Of a stretch of DNA of 34,144 nt, positions 15,878 through 24,353 are shown one piece after another. This stretch comes from Ruminococcus sp. UBA7013 (lineage in GTDB: Bacteria; Bacillota; Clostridia; Oscillospirales; Ruminococcaceae), in assembly GCA_002449585.1 (NCBI GenBank), contig DJXD01000004.1, positions 1 to 34,144 on the forward strand, written 5' to 3'. The first letter of the stretch is position 1; each line of letters opens with the position of its first letter. The position numbers and the translations under genes were made by a program. Below the pieces are notes generated by a model. It was given only the letters and a program-made list of their open reading frames with translations. It did not search any database and was not told the DNA's origin.

Positions 15878-16566
15878 TGAGTCTATTTGTCATGGGGGAC
15901 ACACATTTATCACTGGGAGTCCCTGCAAAATCCATGGAAATTTTTCCGGGTTGGGAAGATTATCATACCAAGATTCGGGATCATTGGCTGAAACACATTC
16001 AGCCGGAAGATATGATTATACTGGCCGGAGATATTTCATGGGGCATGAGCCTGAAAGAAGCAGAACCAGATTTTGCATTTTTAGAGAATCTTCCCGGTCA
16101 GAAGATTATATTAAAAGGCAATCATGACTATTGGTGGAATTCTATGAAAAAAATGACAGAATTTTTTCAGGCAAATGGATTTGACAGTCTGCATATTTTG
16201 CATAATAATTGCTATGCTTATGAGCAAATCGGCATCTGCGGCACACGTGGCTGGGTCAATATGCCAGGAGAATCCGCAGATGCAAAAGTGCTTGCAAGAG
16301 AACAGCAACGGCTTCGCACTTCTTTGCAGGCGGCTGTTCGGCAGAAGCTAAAACCCCTAGTCTTCCTGCATTATCCGCCAGTCTATTGGGGCAGTCAGAA
16401 TGCTTTGCTTCTGGAAGTGCTTCATGAATTCCAGATCAAAGATTGTTATTATGGCCATCTTCATGGAAAAACCCATGCAAAAGCCACAAAAGGAATTTAT
16501 GATGGTATCTGTTATCATCTGATCTCTGGTGATTATTTACAGTTTATACCTGAAAAAATTCTATAA
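15877..16566 (+). CDS. Calcineurin-like metallophosphoesterase
   Basis: A 229-aa cytosolic protein with the full metallophosphatase set: GDTHL (D-x-H), AGDISWG, KGNHDYWW, FLHYPPVYWG and YGHLHGKTH. All metal ligands are present. The GNHDYWW and GDISWGM details match a clostridial subfamily usually annotated as predicted phosphohydrolase; the substrate is unknown. Start overlaps the thrC stop. It ends about 120 bp before trigger factor, which has its own promoter. Confidence 0.9.
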   Translation: MSLFVMGDTHLSLGVPAKSMEIFPGWEDYHTKIRDHWLKHIQPEDMIILAGDISWGMSLKEAEPDFAFLENLPGQKIILKGNHDYWWNSMKKMTEFFQANGFDSLHILHNNCYAYEQIGICGTRGWVNMPGESADAKVLAREQQRLRTSLQAAVRQKLKPLVFLHYPPVYWGSQNALLLEVLHEFQIKDCYYGHLHGKTHAKATKGIYDGICYHLISGDYLQFIPEKIL

Positions 16567-16618
16567 TTTGTCATATCTGTGGAAAATTCAAAAATCTATA
16601 GAAAAATTTTTGCAGATA

Positions 16619-16627
16619 TGTTATAAT
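16619..16627 (+). promoter_or_regulatory. Extended -10 promoter for tig
   Basis: TG (16619-16620), one base, then TATAAT (16622-16627), about 60 bp before the tig ATG. No good -35 is present at 16-18 bp, consistent with an extended -10 type. A short hairpin (TCACT with AGTGA, about 16646-16662) follows in the leader. Confidence 0.6.
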
Positions 16628-16687
16628 AACTTGTATGTAAATATCTCACTGAATACAAGTGAACATATTAATTTGGAGGAACTTGAA

Positions 16688-18031
16688 ATGAGTTTGAAAT
16701 CAACAACAAGACCAGAAGTCAATACCGTGGAAATGGTATTTGAAGTAGATGCTGAAACGTTTGAAAAAGCTGTGGAAAGTGCTTATCAGAAAGCTAGAAA
16801 AAATCTTTCTCTGCCCGGCTTCCGCAAAGGTAAAGTCAGCCGCAAAATGGCAGAATCCCGTATGGGACAGGGCGTATTTTATGAAGATGCCCTCAATCAG
16901 CTGATCAATGCAGAACTCCCGGCCGCTCTCGCTGATGCTGATTTTGAGCTGGTGGATACTCCCCAGGTCAGCGCAGAAAAAGTAAGCAAAGAAGATGGCG
17001 CAGTTTTCAAGGCTATTTGCATTACAAAGCCTGTTGTAGAAATTACAGATTACAAGGGTATCAAAGTTTCTAAAAAAATCAGCCAAGTAACAGATGAAGA
17101 TGTCAGCGCACAGCTCCAGATGCTCCGCCAGAGAAATGCAAGACTGGTGTCTGTAGATGACAGAGCCGCTCAGCTGGGCGATGAAGTAAATATTGATTTT
17201 GAAGGCTTCTTTGGCGATGAAGCATTTGAAGGCGGCAAGGGCGAAAGCTTCCCGCTCCGTCTTGGTAGCGGCCAGTTTATCCCCGGCTTTGAAGAACAGA
17301 TTGTTGGAAAAAATATCGGCGATGAATTTGATGTTAATGTAACATTCCCGGCTAATTATCAGATGGAAGAATATGCCGGAAAAGAAGCTGTTTTTAAATG
17401 CAAACTCAACGGTATTACAGTAGAAGAACTGCCGGAAGCCGATGACGAATTTATTCAGGATTCTACAGAATTTGAATCTCTGGAAGAATTCCAAACCAAG
17501 ACAAGAGAAAATCTGGAAAAGAATGCTGTTCATGAGTCCGAAGTAGCATTTGATAATCAGATCATGGATGCATTGATTGAAAAAGTAGATGTTCCAATTC
17601 CTAATTGCATGTTTGAACATAGAATTGATGATCTGATTAATAATTTCAGACAGATGCTCAGTCAGCAGAACATGAGCTTGGAACTGTATCTCCAGTATAC
17701 CGGACAGGATATGACAGATTTCCGTGATCAGCAGCATGATCGTGCTGTAAAGGAAGTAAAACTCCGCCTTGCTCTGGAAAAAATTGCAGAACTGGAAAAT
17801 GTACAGATCTCCGAAGAAGAGCTTAATGAAAATCTGAGACCGATTGCAGAGGCAAATCACATGACAATAGAAGCTGTAAAACAGCGTCTGCCTATGGCTG
17901 ATTTCCTGATGGATCTGCGTGTGACAAAGGCTCTTGAAATTGTCAAGGAAAATGCCGATGTGACAGAAGAAACAGCAGAAGCCTCTGCGGAAGAAGCACC
18001 TGCTGAAACAACAGAAGAATCCGCTGAATAA
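16688..18031 (+). CDS. tig: Trigger factor
   Basis: A ribosome-bound chaperone and peptidyl-prolyl isomerase. The N-terminal ribosome-binding domain has LPGFRKGKVSRKM (the family G-F-R-x-G-K signature). The FKBP-type PPIase domain covers about 150-235, with GDEVNIDFEGFFGDEAFEGGKG (shortened here to its family pattern GDxVxIDFxG) and FIPGFEEQIVG. The C-terminal helical chaperone domain ends in an acidic Ala/Glu-rich tail. 447 aa. ATG 16688 follows GGAGGA; a longer frame from 16529 crosses the promoter. It lies directly upstream of clpP-clpX-lon, a common arrangement. Confidence 0.95.
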   Translation: MSLKSTTRPEVNTVEMVFEVDAETFEKAVESAYQKARKNLSLPGFRKGKVSRKMAESRMGQGVFYEDALNQLINAELPAALADADFELVDTPQVSAEKVSKEDGAVFKAICITKPVVEITDYKGIKVSKKISQVTDEDVSAQLQMLRQRNARLVSVDDRAAQLGDEVNIDFEGFFGDEAFEGGKGESFPLRLGSGQFIPGFEEQIVGKNIGDEFDVNVTFPANYQMEEYAGKEAVFKCKLNGITVEELPEADDEFIQDSTEFESLEEFQTKTRENLEKNAVHESEVAFDNQIMDALIEKVDVPIPNCMFEHRIDDLINNFRQMLSQQNMSLELYLQYTGQDMTDFRDQQHDRAVKEVKLRLALEKIAELENVQISEEELNENLRPIAEANHMTIEAVKQRLPMADFLMDLRVTKALEIVKENADVTEETAEASAEEAPAETTEESAE

Positions 18032-18033
18032 TT

Positions 18034-18079
18034 ATCCGGCACGGGCGGCCGTTTGATTCCGCCCGTGCACTTTCCGGAT
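18034..18079 (+). terminator. GC-rich hairpin between tig and clpP (no T-run)
   Basis: A perfect 10-bp stem (18039-18048 with 18059-18068) is extended by an outer TCCGG/CCGGA pair (18034-18038 with 18074-18078) across a small bulge. It is not followed by a T-run, so it is more likely an mRNA-processing or stability element than a full terminator. It ends 25 bp before the clpP ATG. Confidence 0.5.
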
Positions 18080-18103
18080 CAAGCTAAGAAAGGAATTAAG
18101 CAT

Positions 18104-18712
18104 ATGGATATTTATAATGCTTCCATGCCTTACGTTGTCGAACAGACAAGCCGGGGCGACCGTTCTTATGATATTTATTCTCGCCTGCTCAACGATCGCA
18201 TTATTATGCTGCATGATCAGGTAACAGATACTACAGCAAGTCTTGTAGTGGCGCAGCTCCTCTATCTGGAAAGCCAAGATGTAGAAAAAGATATTTCATT
18301 GTATATCAACAGCCCTGGCGGCTCTATTACGGCCGGTATGGCGATTTATGATACAATGCAGTATATCAAGTGTGATGTCTCTACCATCTGTATGGGAATG
18401 GCCGCTTCTATGGGTGCTTTCCTGCTGACAGCCGGCGCACCCGGAAAACGCTTTGCTCTGCCTAACAGTGAAATCATGATTCATCAGCCGCTGATTAGTG
18501 GCGGCCTTTCCGGACAGTGTACAGATATTAAAATTCATTCTGATCATCTGGTTAGAACACGTCAGAGAATGAATGAAATGCTGGCAAAACATACCGGTCA
18601 GCCGCTGGAAGTCATTGAACGTGATACAGAACGTGATAATTATATGACTGCTGAAGAAGCCCAGGCATATGGCTTGATTGATAAAGTAATTGACAAACGG
18701 GCTGACGGCTGA
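18104..18712 (+). CDS. clpP: ATP-dependent Clp protease proteolytic subunit
   Basis: The serine-protease subunit that assembles as two heptamer rings and works with ClpX. Catalytic triad: Ser102 in MGMAASMGAF, His127 in IMIHQPL, Asp178 in ERDTERDNY. YINSPGGSITAGMAIYD forms the substrate-binding strand. 202 aa from ATG 18104 (AAAGG about 10 nt upstream); the longer frame from 18053 starts within the intergenic hairpin. It lies next to clpX, its unfoldase partner. Confidence 0.97.
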   Translation: MDIYNASMPYVVEQTSRGDRSYDIYSRLLNDRIIMLHDQVTDTTASLVVAQLLYLESQDVEKDISLYINSPGGSITAGMAIYDTMQYIKCDVSTICMGMAASMGAFLLTAGAPGKRFALPNSEIMIHQPLISGGLSGQCTDIKIHSDHLVRTRQRMNEMLAKHTGQPLEVIERDTERDNYMTAEEAQAYGLIDKVIDKRADG

Positions 18713-18744
18713 TAAAAATCTGAATGAAAAAAGGAAAAACGCAT

Positions 18745-20004
18745 ATGGCATATAAAGTATGTAACTTCTGCGGCAAGGGTGAAGATAAAGTAATGGCAAT
18801 GTTTTCCGCAGGTATCTATAACATCTGTGATGAATGCGTTGGCCAGTGTTATAACATGATCAGCAGTTCTAATCCCGCCCCAGATCCAAAAACGGAAAAA
18901 TCAGGGAAATGGAAGCTTAGCAAACCAATTAAATTGCTTAAGCCTACAGAAATCAAAGAAGTGCTTGATCAGTATGTTGTCGGACAAGACAACGCTAAAA
19001 TGTCACTTGCAGTATCTGTTTATAATCATTATAAACGCATCACCAGCCATGATGATACAGATGGCGTAGAAATCCAGAAAAGCAATGTGCTTCTTCTTGG
19101 GCCTACTGGTGTTGGAAAAACATTCCTTGCCCAGACACTTGCCAAAATTCTGGCTGTACCATTTGCAATTGCAGATGCCACTACTATTACAGAAGCTGGC
19201 TATGTTGGTGATGATGTAGAAAATGTTCTCCTTCGTCTGATTCAGGCCGCAGATTCTGATATTGAAGCAGCAGAACATGGTATTGTCTATATTGATGAAA
19301 TTGATAAAATCGCCAGAAAATCAGAAAATACTTCTCTGACGAGAGATGTTTCCGGTGAAGGCGTTCAGCAGGCATTGCTGAAAATCATTGAAGGCACAAT
19401 TGCCAATGTACCTCCGCAGGGCGGCAGAAAGCATCCAAATCAAGAATGCCTTCAGATCAATACAAGAAATATTCTATTTATCTGTGGCGGCGCATTTGAT
19501 GGTTTAGAGCCTGTGATCATGAAGCGGATTGCACCGTCTGGCCTTGGATTTGGCGCAGATGTCACTTCTAGCAAGCAGGAAGCAGATAATATTTTCAGAA
19601 AAGTGATTCCTCAAGATCTGGTGCGTTTCGGCATGGTTCCGGAATTAATCGGCCGTCTGCCAATTATTACCGCATTGGATCAACTGGATGAAGATGCACT
19701 TGTCAGAATTCTGACAGAGCCGAAAAATGCGCTTGTCAAGCAGTATATGAAGCTGTTTCATTATGACAATGTAAATCTGGAAGTTGAGAAAGGTGCATTA
19801 ACAGAAATTGCAAAAAAGGCCATTGCACAGAAAACCGGAGCGAGAGGCCTGCGCTCTATTATGGAAAATATCCTGATGCCGTCTATGTTCCATATGCCGG
19901 CATATGCAGAAGTCAGCAAAGTGACCATCACAAAAGAGTGCATAACAGAAAATGCGCCTCCGGTACTGACAGATCGTCAGGGAAATGTGATTCACCCCTG
20001 GTAA
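18745..20004 (+). CDS. clpX: Clp protease ATP-binding subunit ClpX
   Basis: An AAA+ unfoldase feeding substrates to ClpP. The N-terminal zinc finger uses Cys6, Cys9, Cys28 and Cys31 (CNFC and CDEC). Walker A is GPTGVGKT, Walker B IVYIDEIDKI, with the pore-loop GYVGDDVEN just before it, sensor region ILFICGGAFDGL, and the IGF-type loop replaced by a LGFGADVTS segment. 419 aa. ATG 18745 was chosen because AAAAGGA lies about 10 nt upstream and the product starts at the zinc finger; ATG 18724 would add seven unsupported residues. A terminator follows. Confidence 0.97.
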   Translation: MAYKVCNFCGKGEDKVMAMFSAGIYNICDECVGQCYNMISSSNPAPDPKTEKSGKWKLSKPIKLLKPTEIKEVLDQYVVGQDNAKMSLAVSVYNHYKRITSHDDTDGVEIQKSNVLLLGPTGVGKTFLAQTLAKILAVPFAIADATTITEAGYVGDDVENVLLRLIQAADSDIEAAEHGIVYIDEIDKIARKSENTSLTRDVSGEGVQQALLKIIEGTIANVPPQGGRKHPNQECLQINTRNILFICGGAFDGLEPVIMKRIAPSGLGFGADVTSSKQEADNIFRKVIPQDLVRFGMVPELIGRLPIITALDQLDEDALVRILTEPKNALVKQYMKLFHYDNVNLEVEKGALTEIAKKAIAQKTGARGLRSIMENILMPSMFHMPAYAEVSKVTITKECITENAPPVLTDRQGNVIHPW

Positions 20005-20015
20005 AACATGTTCAG

Positions 20016-20042
20016 AAGCCACACCCCCACGTGTGGCTTTTT
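20016..20042 (+). terminator. Rho-independent terminator after clpX
   Basis: A 9-bp stem (20016-20024 with 20031-20039), 6-nt loop, followed by Ts. It separates clpX from the lon promoter. Confidence 0.92.
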
Positions 20043-20068
20043 GCACCAGTGCGGCCGGAAATTACCGC

Positions 20069-20097
20069 TTGCAATCCGTCTGAAAATGTAGTATAAT
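20069..20097 (+). promoter_or_regulatory. Promoter for lon
   Basis: -35 TTGCAA (20069-20074), 17-bp spacer, -10 TATAAT (20092-20097). The start point near 20104 coincides with a perfect 7-bp hairpin (20105-20111 with 20116-20122), so the mRNA would begin with a stem that may protect its 5' end. No CIRCE or CtsR-like box was seen. Confidence 0.85.
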
Positions 20098-20140
20098 AAT
20101 GAAAAGCGTTGCTTTCAACGCTGGAATGTGAGGTTGAAGT

Positions 20141-22546
20141 ATGCAGGAAAAAAAGAAAATGATAGAGACTCTGCCCGCTGTGCCTATGCGTGGAACGGTT
20201 GCCTTTCCGCACATGATTATGCATTTTGATGTTGCAAGAGACATGTCAGTAAAGGCCGTAGAGGAAGCACTCCAACATGATAGAAAAGTGTTTCTTACTG
20301 CACAGAAAGATATTTTTGAAGAAAATCCAACCGGAAAAGATTTATATCAAATTGGTGTGGTCGCTGAAATCAAGCAGACATTGAAAACACAGGATGATAC
20401 TGTCAGAATTCTGGTAGAAGGCTGCTATCGTGCAAAAATCAAATCTTTCCGGAAAATGGGAGATGTTCTGCTGACAGAAGTGCGCCGCCTGCCGGATAAC
20501 AGCCGGGAAACTTATGATGAAGTAGAAATGCAAGCTTTGGTGCGAGCAATTAAAGATGTCTATGAACGGTACAGCCATTTGTTTCCCAGAATGCCACGGG
20601 AAATTATGATTGCTGTCCTGTGTCAGGATGATCCCATGTCATTGTATGAAGAAATTGTATTTAATACCATGCTGGATTTCAAAGATAAACAGCAGCTTCT
20701 GGAAGAAAGTCATCTGTCCAAAAGAATGCAGCTGTTATATGAAATTCTGATTAAAGAAACTATGGTTCTGGAAACAGAAAAAGAAATTCATGATAAGACA
20801 CAGGAAAATATTGATCAGGGGCAAAGAGAATATTTTCTCAGAGAACAGCTCCGTGTGATTTCTGATCAGCTTCGTGAAGAAACCGGAGAAGAACCGCTAG
20901 AAGATCCAGAATCTTATGCCGAACGGATCAAATCACTTGGCTTGCCCCAGGAATGTGAATCTAAATTATTGAAAGAAGCAAGCCGTTTGCGGCAAATGCC
21001 TGCCGCTTCTCAAGAAGCTTATGTTATTTCAAGCTATCTGGATACTTGTCTGGATCTGCCTTGGAATGCACTTTCAGAAGAAAATCTTGATTTGAATTCT
21101 GTACAGAAAAAACTGGATGCGGATCATTATGGACTGAAAAAAGTCAAAGACAGAATCTTAGAAAGTCTGGCCGTTCGTGTGCTGAATCCAGAATTGAAAG
21201 GACAGATTTTATGTCTGGTAGGCCCTCCTGGTGTCGGAAAATCTTCTGTTGGCCGATCCATCGCTGAAGCAATTTCCAGAAAATTTGTCAGGGTATCCCT
21301 TGGCGGTGTCCGTGATGAGGCAGATATCCGTGGACATAGAAAAACCTATATCGGCGCAATGCCCGGACGGATCATTGCTGCACTCAGTCAGGCAGGTACA
21401 AGAAATCCGCTGATTCTTCTGGATGAATTGGATAAGATGGGAAATGATTATAAAGGTGATCCTTCTGCGGCTATGCTGGAAGTATTGGACAGTGAGCAGA
21501 ATCATGCATTTCGTGATCATTATTTGGAATTGCCGTTTGATCTCAGTCAGGTATTATTCGTAGCAACGGCAAATACTATGGATACCATTCCTGCGCCGCT
21601 TCTGGATCGTATGGAAATCATCGAACTTCCGAGCTATACCAGAGAGGAAAAATTTCAGATTGCCCGGCGGCATCTGCTTGCAAAACAGCTTAAAATGCAT
21701 GGCCTTAAATCAGCACAGTGCAAACTAGATGATGATGTGATCTATGAAATGATTGATGCTTATACCCGTGAATCCGGTGTCCGGAATTTAGAGCGGACGA
21801 TTGGAACAGTTTGCCGGAAAGCCGCTAAAGCGATCGCTACCGGTGAAAGTAAACATGTACATGTAAAAAGCAAAGATCTGAAAACTTATCTGGGCATTCC
21901 CAAATATCTGCCCGATCCGCAGAGCAAACAGAATACAGTCGGCCTTGTGAATGGTCTTGCCTGGACATCTGCCGGCGGTGTGCTGATGCCTTTGGAAGCT
22001 CTTGTATTAGAGGGAAAAGGCAATGTGGAAATCACAGGTTCATTAGGCACTGTCATGCAGGAGAGTGCAATGCTGGCTGTCAGCTATGCTCGAAGCGTTG
22101 CAAAAGAATATGATATCCCTACGAATTTTTATCAGAAAAATGATCTGCATATCCATGCGCCGGAGGGTGCTGTTCCCAAAGATGGCCCTTCTGCTGGGGT
22201 AACTATGGCAACTGCGCTGATCTCAGCATTATCCGGCATTCCAGTACGAGCAGATGTTGCTATGACCGGAGAAATTACACTGCATGGCCGTGTAATGCCC
22301 ATAGGCGGCCTGCGTGAAAAATCTATGGCTGCTTATCGTGCGGGAATTACCTGTGTGATCATTCCGGAAGGCAATCAGGCTGATCTGGAAGAAGTGGACG
22401 ACGTTGTCAAGGAACATATTCAATTTATTCCTGTGCATAGTCTAGATCAGGTTCTGGAAATTGCATTAGAAAAAACAGATAAAAAACGGCATTCTGGTAC
22501 GCCCAAAAAGAAAAAAACAGCCGCTCAGAATGCGGCCAGAGCATAA
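20141..22546 (+). CDS. lon: Lon protease (LonA type)
   Basis: An ATP-dependent protease degrading misfolded and regulatory proteins. The N-terminal LON substrate domain begins LPAVPMRGTVAFPHMIMHFDV. A helical linker follows with QREYFLREQLRVI. The AAA+ domain has Walker A GPPGVGKSS and Walker B ILLDELDKMG. The protease domain has the Ser-Lys dyad: PKDGPSAGVT (Ser) and PIGGLREKSMAAYRAG (Lys). 801 aa, normal for LonA, with a short basic tail (PKKKKTAAQNAARA). The GAGG RBS is about 8 nt before ATG. It overlaps ysxC by one base (TAATG), a conserved pair in Firmicutes. Confidence 0.97.
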   Translation: MQEKKKMIETLPAVPMRGTVAFPHMIMHFDVARDMSVKAVEEALQHDRKVFLTAQKDIFEENPTGKDLYQIGVVAEIKQTLKTQDDTVRILVEGCYRAKIKSFRKMGDVLLTEVRRLPDNSRETYDEVEMQALVRAIKDVYERYSHLFPRMPREIMIAVLCQDDPMSLYEEIVFNTMLDFKDKQQLLEESHLSKRMQLLYEILIKETMVLETEKEIHDKTQENIDQGQREYFLREQLRVISDQLREETGEEPLEDPESYAERIKSLGLPQECESKLLKEASRLRQMPAASQEAYVISSYLDTCLDLPWNALSEENLDLNSVQKKLDADHYGLKKVKDRILESLAVRVLNPELKGQILCLVGPPGVGKSSVGRSIAEAISRKFVRVSLGGVRDEADIRGHRKTYIGAMPGRIIAALSQAGTRNPLILLDELDKMGNDYKGDPSAAMLEVLDSEQNHAFRDHYLELPFDLSQVLFVATANTMDTIPAPLLDRMEIIELPSYTREEKFQIARRHLLAKQLKMHGLKSAQCKLDDDVIYEMIDAYTRESGVRNLERTIGTVCRKAAKAIATGESKHVHVKSKDLKTYLGIPKYLPDPQSKQNTVGLVNGLAWTSAGGVLMPLEALVLEGKGNVEITGSLGTVMQESAMLAVSYARSVAKEYDIPTNFYQKNDLHIHAPEGAVPKDGPSAGVTMATALISALSGIPVRADVAMTGEITLHGRVMPIGGLREKSMAAYRAGITCVIIPEGNQADLEEVDDVVKEHIQFIPVHSLDQVLEIALEKTDKKRHSGTPKKKKTAAQNAARA

Positions 22547-23136
22547 TGCAGTTTCAAAATGCGGCATTTGCAGCCGCTTTCGGGACACTCTCTCAGCTTC
22601 CTGAACCGGAATGCATAGAATTTGCATTTATTGGCCGCTCCAATGTGGGCAAATCCACATTGATCAATCAACTTGTCGGAAGAAAATCCCTGGCACGTGT
22701 CAGTGCCGTGCCAGGAAAAACAGCTACGATTAATTTCTATCGTGTAGATGCTGTTTATCTTGTGGATCTTCCTGGCTATGGGTATGCCAAAACATCGAAA
22801 TCCGAACAGGAAAGACTGCGGAAACTAATTGCAGGTTATTTACAATCTGATAGAGATCTTAGACTTGTGATCCAGCTGCTGGACATGCGTCACGCACCAT
22901 CAAAAGACGATTTGCAAATGATAAATTTTTTGATTGATGCAGAAATTCCATTTATTATTATTTTTACAAAAGCAGATAAATTAAATAAATCCGAACGATT
23001 ACAGCGCATTCAGGCATTTGCAGAAGAAATTCCCTATGCTGATCAGATTCATACCGTTTGCTGTTCTTCCCAAACAAAAGAAGGCCTTTCTGAAGTGAGG
23101 GCGATTTTATCCGAAATTGCAGAAGAACAGAACTAA
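22546..23136 (+). CDS. ysxC: Ribosome biogenesis GTP-binding protein YsxC/EngB
   Basis: An essential TRAFAC GTPase for late 50S assembly. G1 is GRSNVGKSTLIN, G2 has PGKTATIN, G3 is DLPGYGYAK followed by the family's SKSEQE, and G4 is FTKADK. 196 aa. The start overlaps the lon stop codon. The gene is followed by an 86-bp gap with the yerC promoter and no GC-rich terminator. Confidence 0.96.
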   Translation: MQFQNAAFAAAFGTLSQLPEPECIEFAFIGRSNVGKSTLINQLVGRKSLARVSAVPGKTATINFYRVDAVYLVDLPGYGYAKTSKSEQERLRKLIAGYLQSDRDLRLVIQLLDMRHAPSKDDLQMINFLIDAEIPFIIIFTKADKLNKSERLQRIQAFAEEIPYADQIHTVCCSSQTKEGLSEVRAILSEIAEEQN

Positions 23137-23157
23137 AAAAATATTTTTGAAAAAGAC

Positions 23158-23186
23158 TTTACTTTTATGCAATAATGTGCTAAAAT
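23158..23186 (+). promoter_or_regulatory. Promoter for yerC
   Basis: -35 TTTACT (23158-23163), 17-bp spacer, -10 TAAAAT (23181-23186), 37 bp before the ATG. Confidence 0.6.
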
Positions 23187-23222
23187 AAAAGAAAGCATAT
23201 TTACAGAAAGGAAGCGGAATCT

Positions 23223-23561
23223 ATGAAAAGCAAAAAAGTGAAGCCGGATGCACTGGATGATTTATATGAAGCAATTCTCTGTCTGGAAACAAAACAAGAA
23301 TGTGAAGCTTTCTTCAATGATCTCTGTACTGCGCTGGAACTTCAGACAATGTCCCAGAGACTTCAGGTTGCCAGAATGCTGACAGATCATCATGTATATA
23401 CTGATATTGTAGAAACCATTGGAGCAAGTACTGCAACCATCAGCCGTGTGAATCGCTCTCTTGGCAATGGATATGATATCGTGTTCATGCGAATGGAACA
23501 GCGGAGAAAAGCTTCTGTTACAAAAGATGTTAATTCTGGTCAGGAAGATGCAGAATCATGA
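23223..23561 (+). CDS. TrpR-like YerC/YecD family DNA-binding protein
   Basis: A 112-aa member of the Trp-repressor superfamily. The region LYEAILCLETKQECEAFFND leads into the helix-turn-helix, with MSQRLQVARML and then VETIGASTATISRVNRSL as the recognition segment. The DNA target is unknown; no trp genes are in the window. AAAGGA is about 12 nt before ATG. It is transcribed alone: own promoter, own strong terminator. Confidence 0.9.
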   Translation: MKSKKVKPDALDDLYEAILCLETKQECEAFFNDLCTALELQTMSQRLQVARMLTDHHVYTDIVETIGASTATISRVNRSLGNGYDIVFMRMEQRRKASVTKDVNSGQEDAES

Positions 23562-23565
23562 TGTT

Positions 23566-23597
23566 ATCCCTCTCTTGATTAAAAGAGGGGGATTTTT
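23566..23597 (+). terminator. Rho-independent terminator after yerC
   Basis: An 11-bp stem with one T-G wobble (23566-23576 with 23583-23593), 6-nt loop, then a T-run. Confidence 0.92.
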
Positions 23598-23613
23598 AAG
23601 AGAATAGTCTCTC

Positions 23614-23704
23614 GTGATGTGCCTGTGCTCCAATAGAGCGAGTACAGAGTATTAGACTGGTGAAACACGAAGCCCCCGCCTCTTTCGGCGGGGAAGAACG
23701 TCAC
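23614..23704 (+). ncRNA. HEARO-like RNA / minimal IS605-type (IscB-family) element
   Basis: A 91-nt segment beginning GTGATGTGCCTGTGCTC and ending CGTCAC. It folds as an imperfect hairpin (CTGT/ACAG and GCTC/GAGC, 23623-23646), contains TTAGACTGGTGAAACACGAAG (21 bases shortened: see TTAGACTGG then TGAAACACGAAG), and closes with a 7-bp palindrome CCCCGCC/GGCGGGG around TCTTTC (23674-23693). GTGA and TCAC at the two ends are complementary. From memory this order, GATGTGCC ... hairpin ... AGACTGGTGAAACAC, is that of the HEARO (IscB omega-RNA) family. There is no iscB or tnpB ORF, so it is either a solo HEARO or an internally deleted element. It sits between a terminator and the MBL gene and encodes nothing. 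Confidence 0.6.
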
Positions 23705-23726
23705 AAAATAAGAAAGGAATGCTAGA

Positions 23727-24353
23727 ATGGAACTGATGCAAATCGTACTAGGAGAGCTTGGTACAAATTGTTATCTTCTCGAATGCGGAGAAGGGGAAGT
23801 ATGTGCGTTTGATATTGGAAACGGTGTGAAAAAATTCATGCATGTATTACAGGCACATGATCTTAAATTAAAAGCGATTTTTCTGACACATGGGCATTAT
23901 GATCATATTGCTGGTGTCGAAGCGGTTCGGAATATGGCCGGCGCAGATGTCTATATTCATGAAAAAGATGCCGTCATGCTGGAAGATGGCAATGCCAACC
24001 TGTGCTATGATATTACAGATGAGGAATTTATTCCTATCAAAAAATATCAGACTGTGACAGATGGACAGATTCTTAAAGCAGGAAACAGAGAGATTCAAGT
24101 CATGCATACGCCCGGACATACGCCCGGAGGTGTCTGCTATCTGACGGGAAATTTCTTGTTCTCTGGTGATACACTGTTTTATAAAAGCATCGGGCGGACA
24201 GATTTTATTCATGGCAATCCGGAAGATATGCAGAAATCTCTGCAAAAAATTGCCGCACTGCAACAGAATTATGATATTTGTCCGGGACATTTTTACAGGA
24301 CAACGCTTGATTTTGAAAAAAATAATAATCCGTATCTGAGGAATCTGAAATGA
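23727..24353 (+). CDS. MBL-fold metallo-hydrolase (glyoxalase II-like)
   Basis: A 208-aa cytosolic metallo-beta-lactamase-fold protein. Metal ligands are THGHYDHIAG (H-x-H-x-D-H), HTPGHTPGG, FSGDTLF and the C-terminal CPGHF. The GRTDF segment is typical of the YcbL/glyoxalase II-like branch; the short length rules out a full glyoxalase II with its C-terminal substrate domain. The real substrate is unknown. AAAGGA is 8 nt before ATG. It overlaps hemZ by 4 bp; the MBL-hemZ pair recurs in Clostridia. Confidence 0.92.
   Translation: MELMQIVLGELGTNCYLLECGEGEVCAFDIGNGVKKFMHVLQAHDLKLKAIFLTHGHYDHIAGVEAVRNMAGADVYIHEKDAVMLEDGNANLCYDITDEEFIPIKKYQTVTDGQILKAGNREIQVMHTPGHTPGGVCYLTGNFLFSGDTLFYKSIGRTDFIHGNPEDMQKSLQKIAALQQNYDICPGHFYRTTLDFEKNNNPYLRNLK

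Noticed and set aside
16700..17860. 386-aa minus-strand frame opposite tig
   Set aside because: Antisense shadow: composition is that of reversed tig codons, with no RBS and no recognisable domain.
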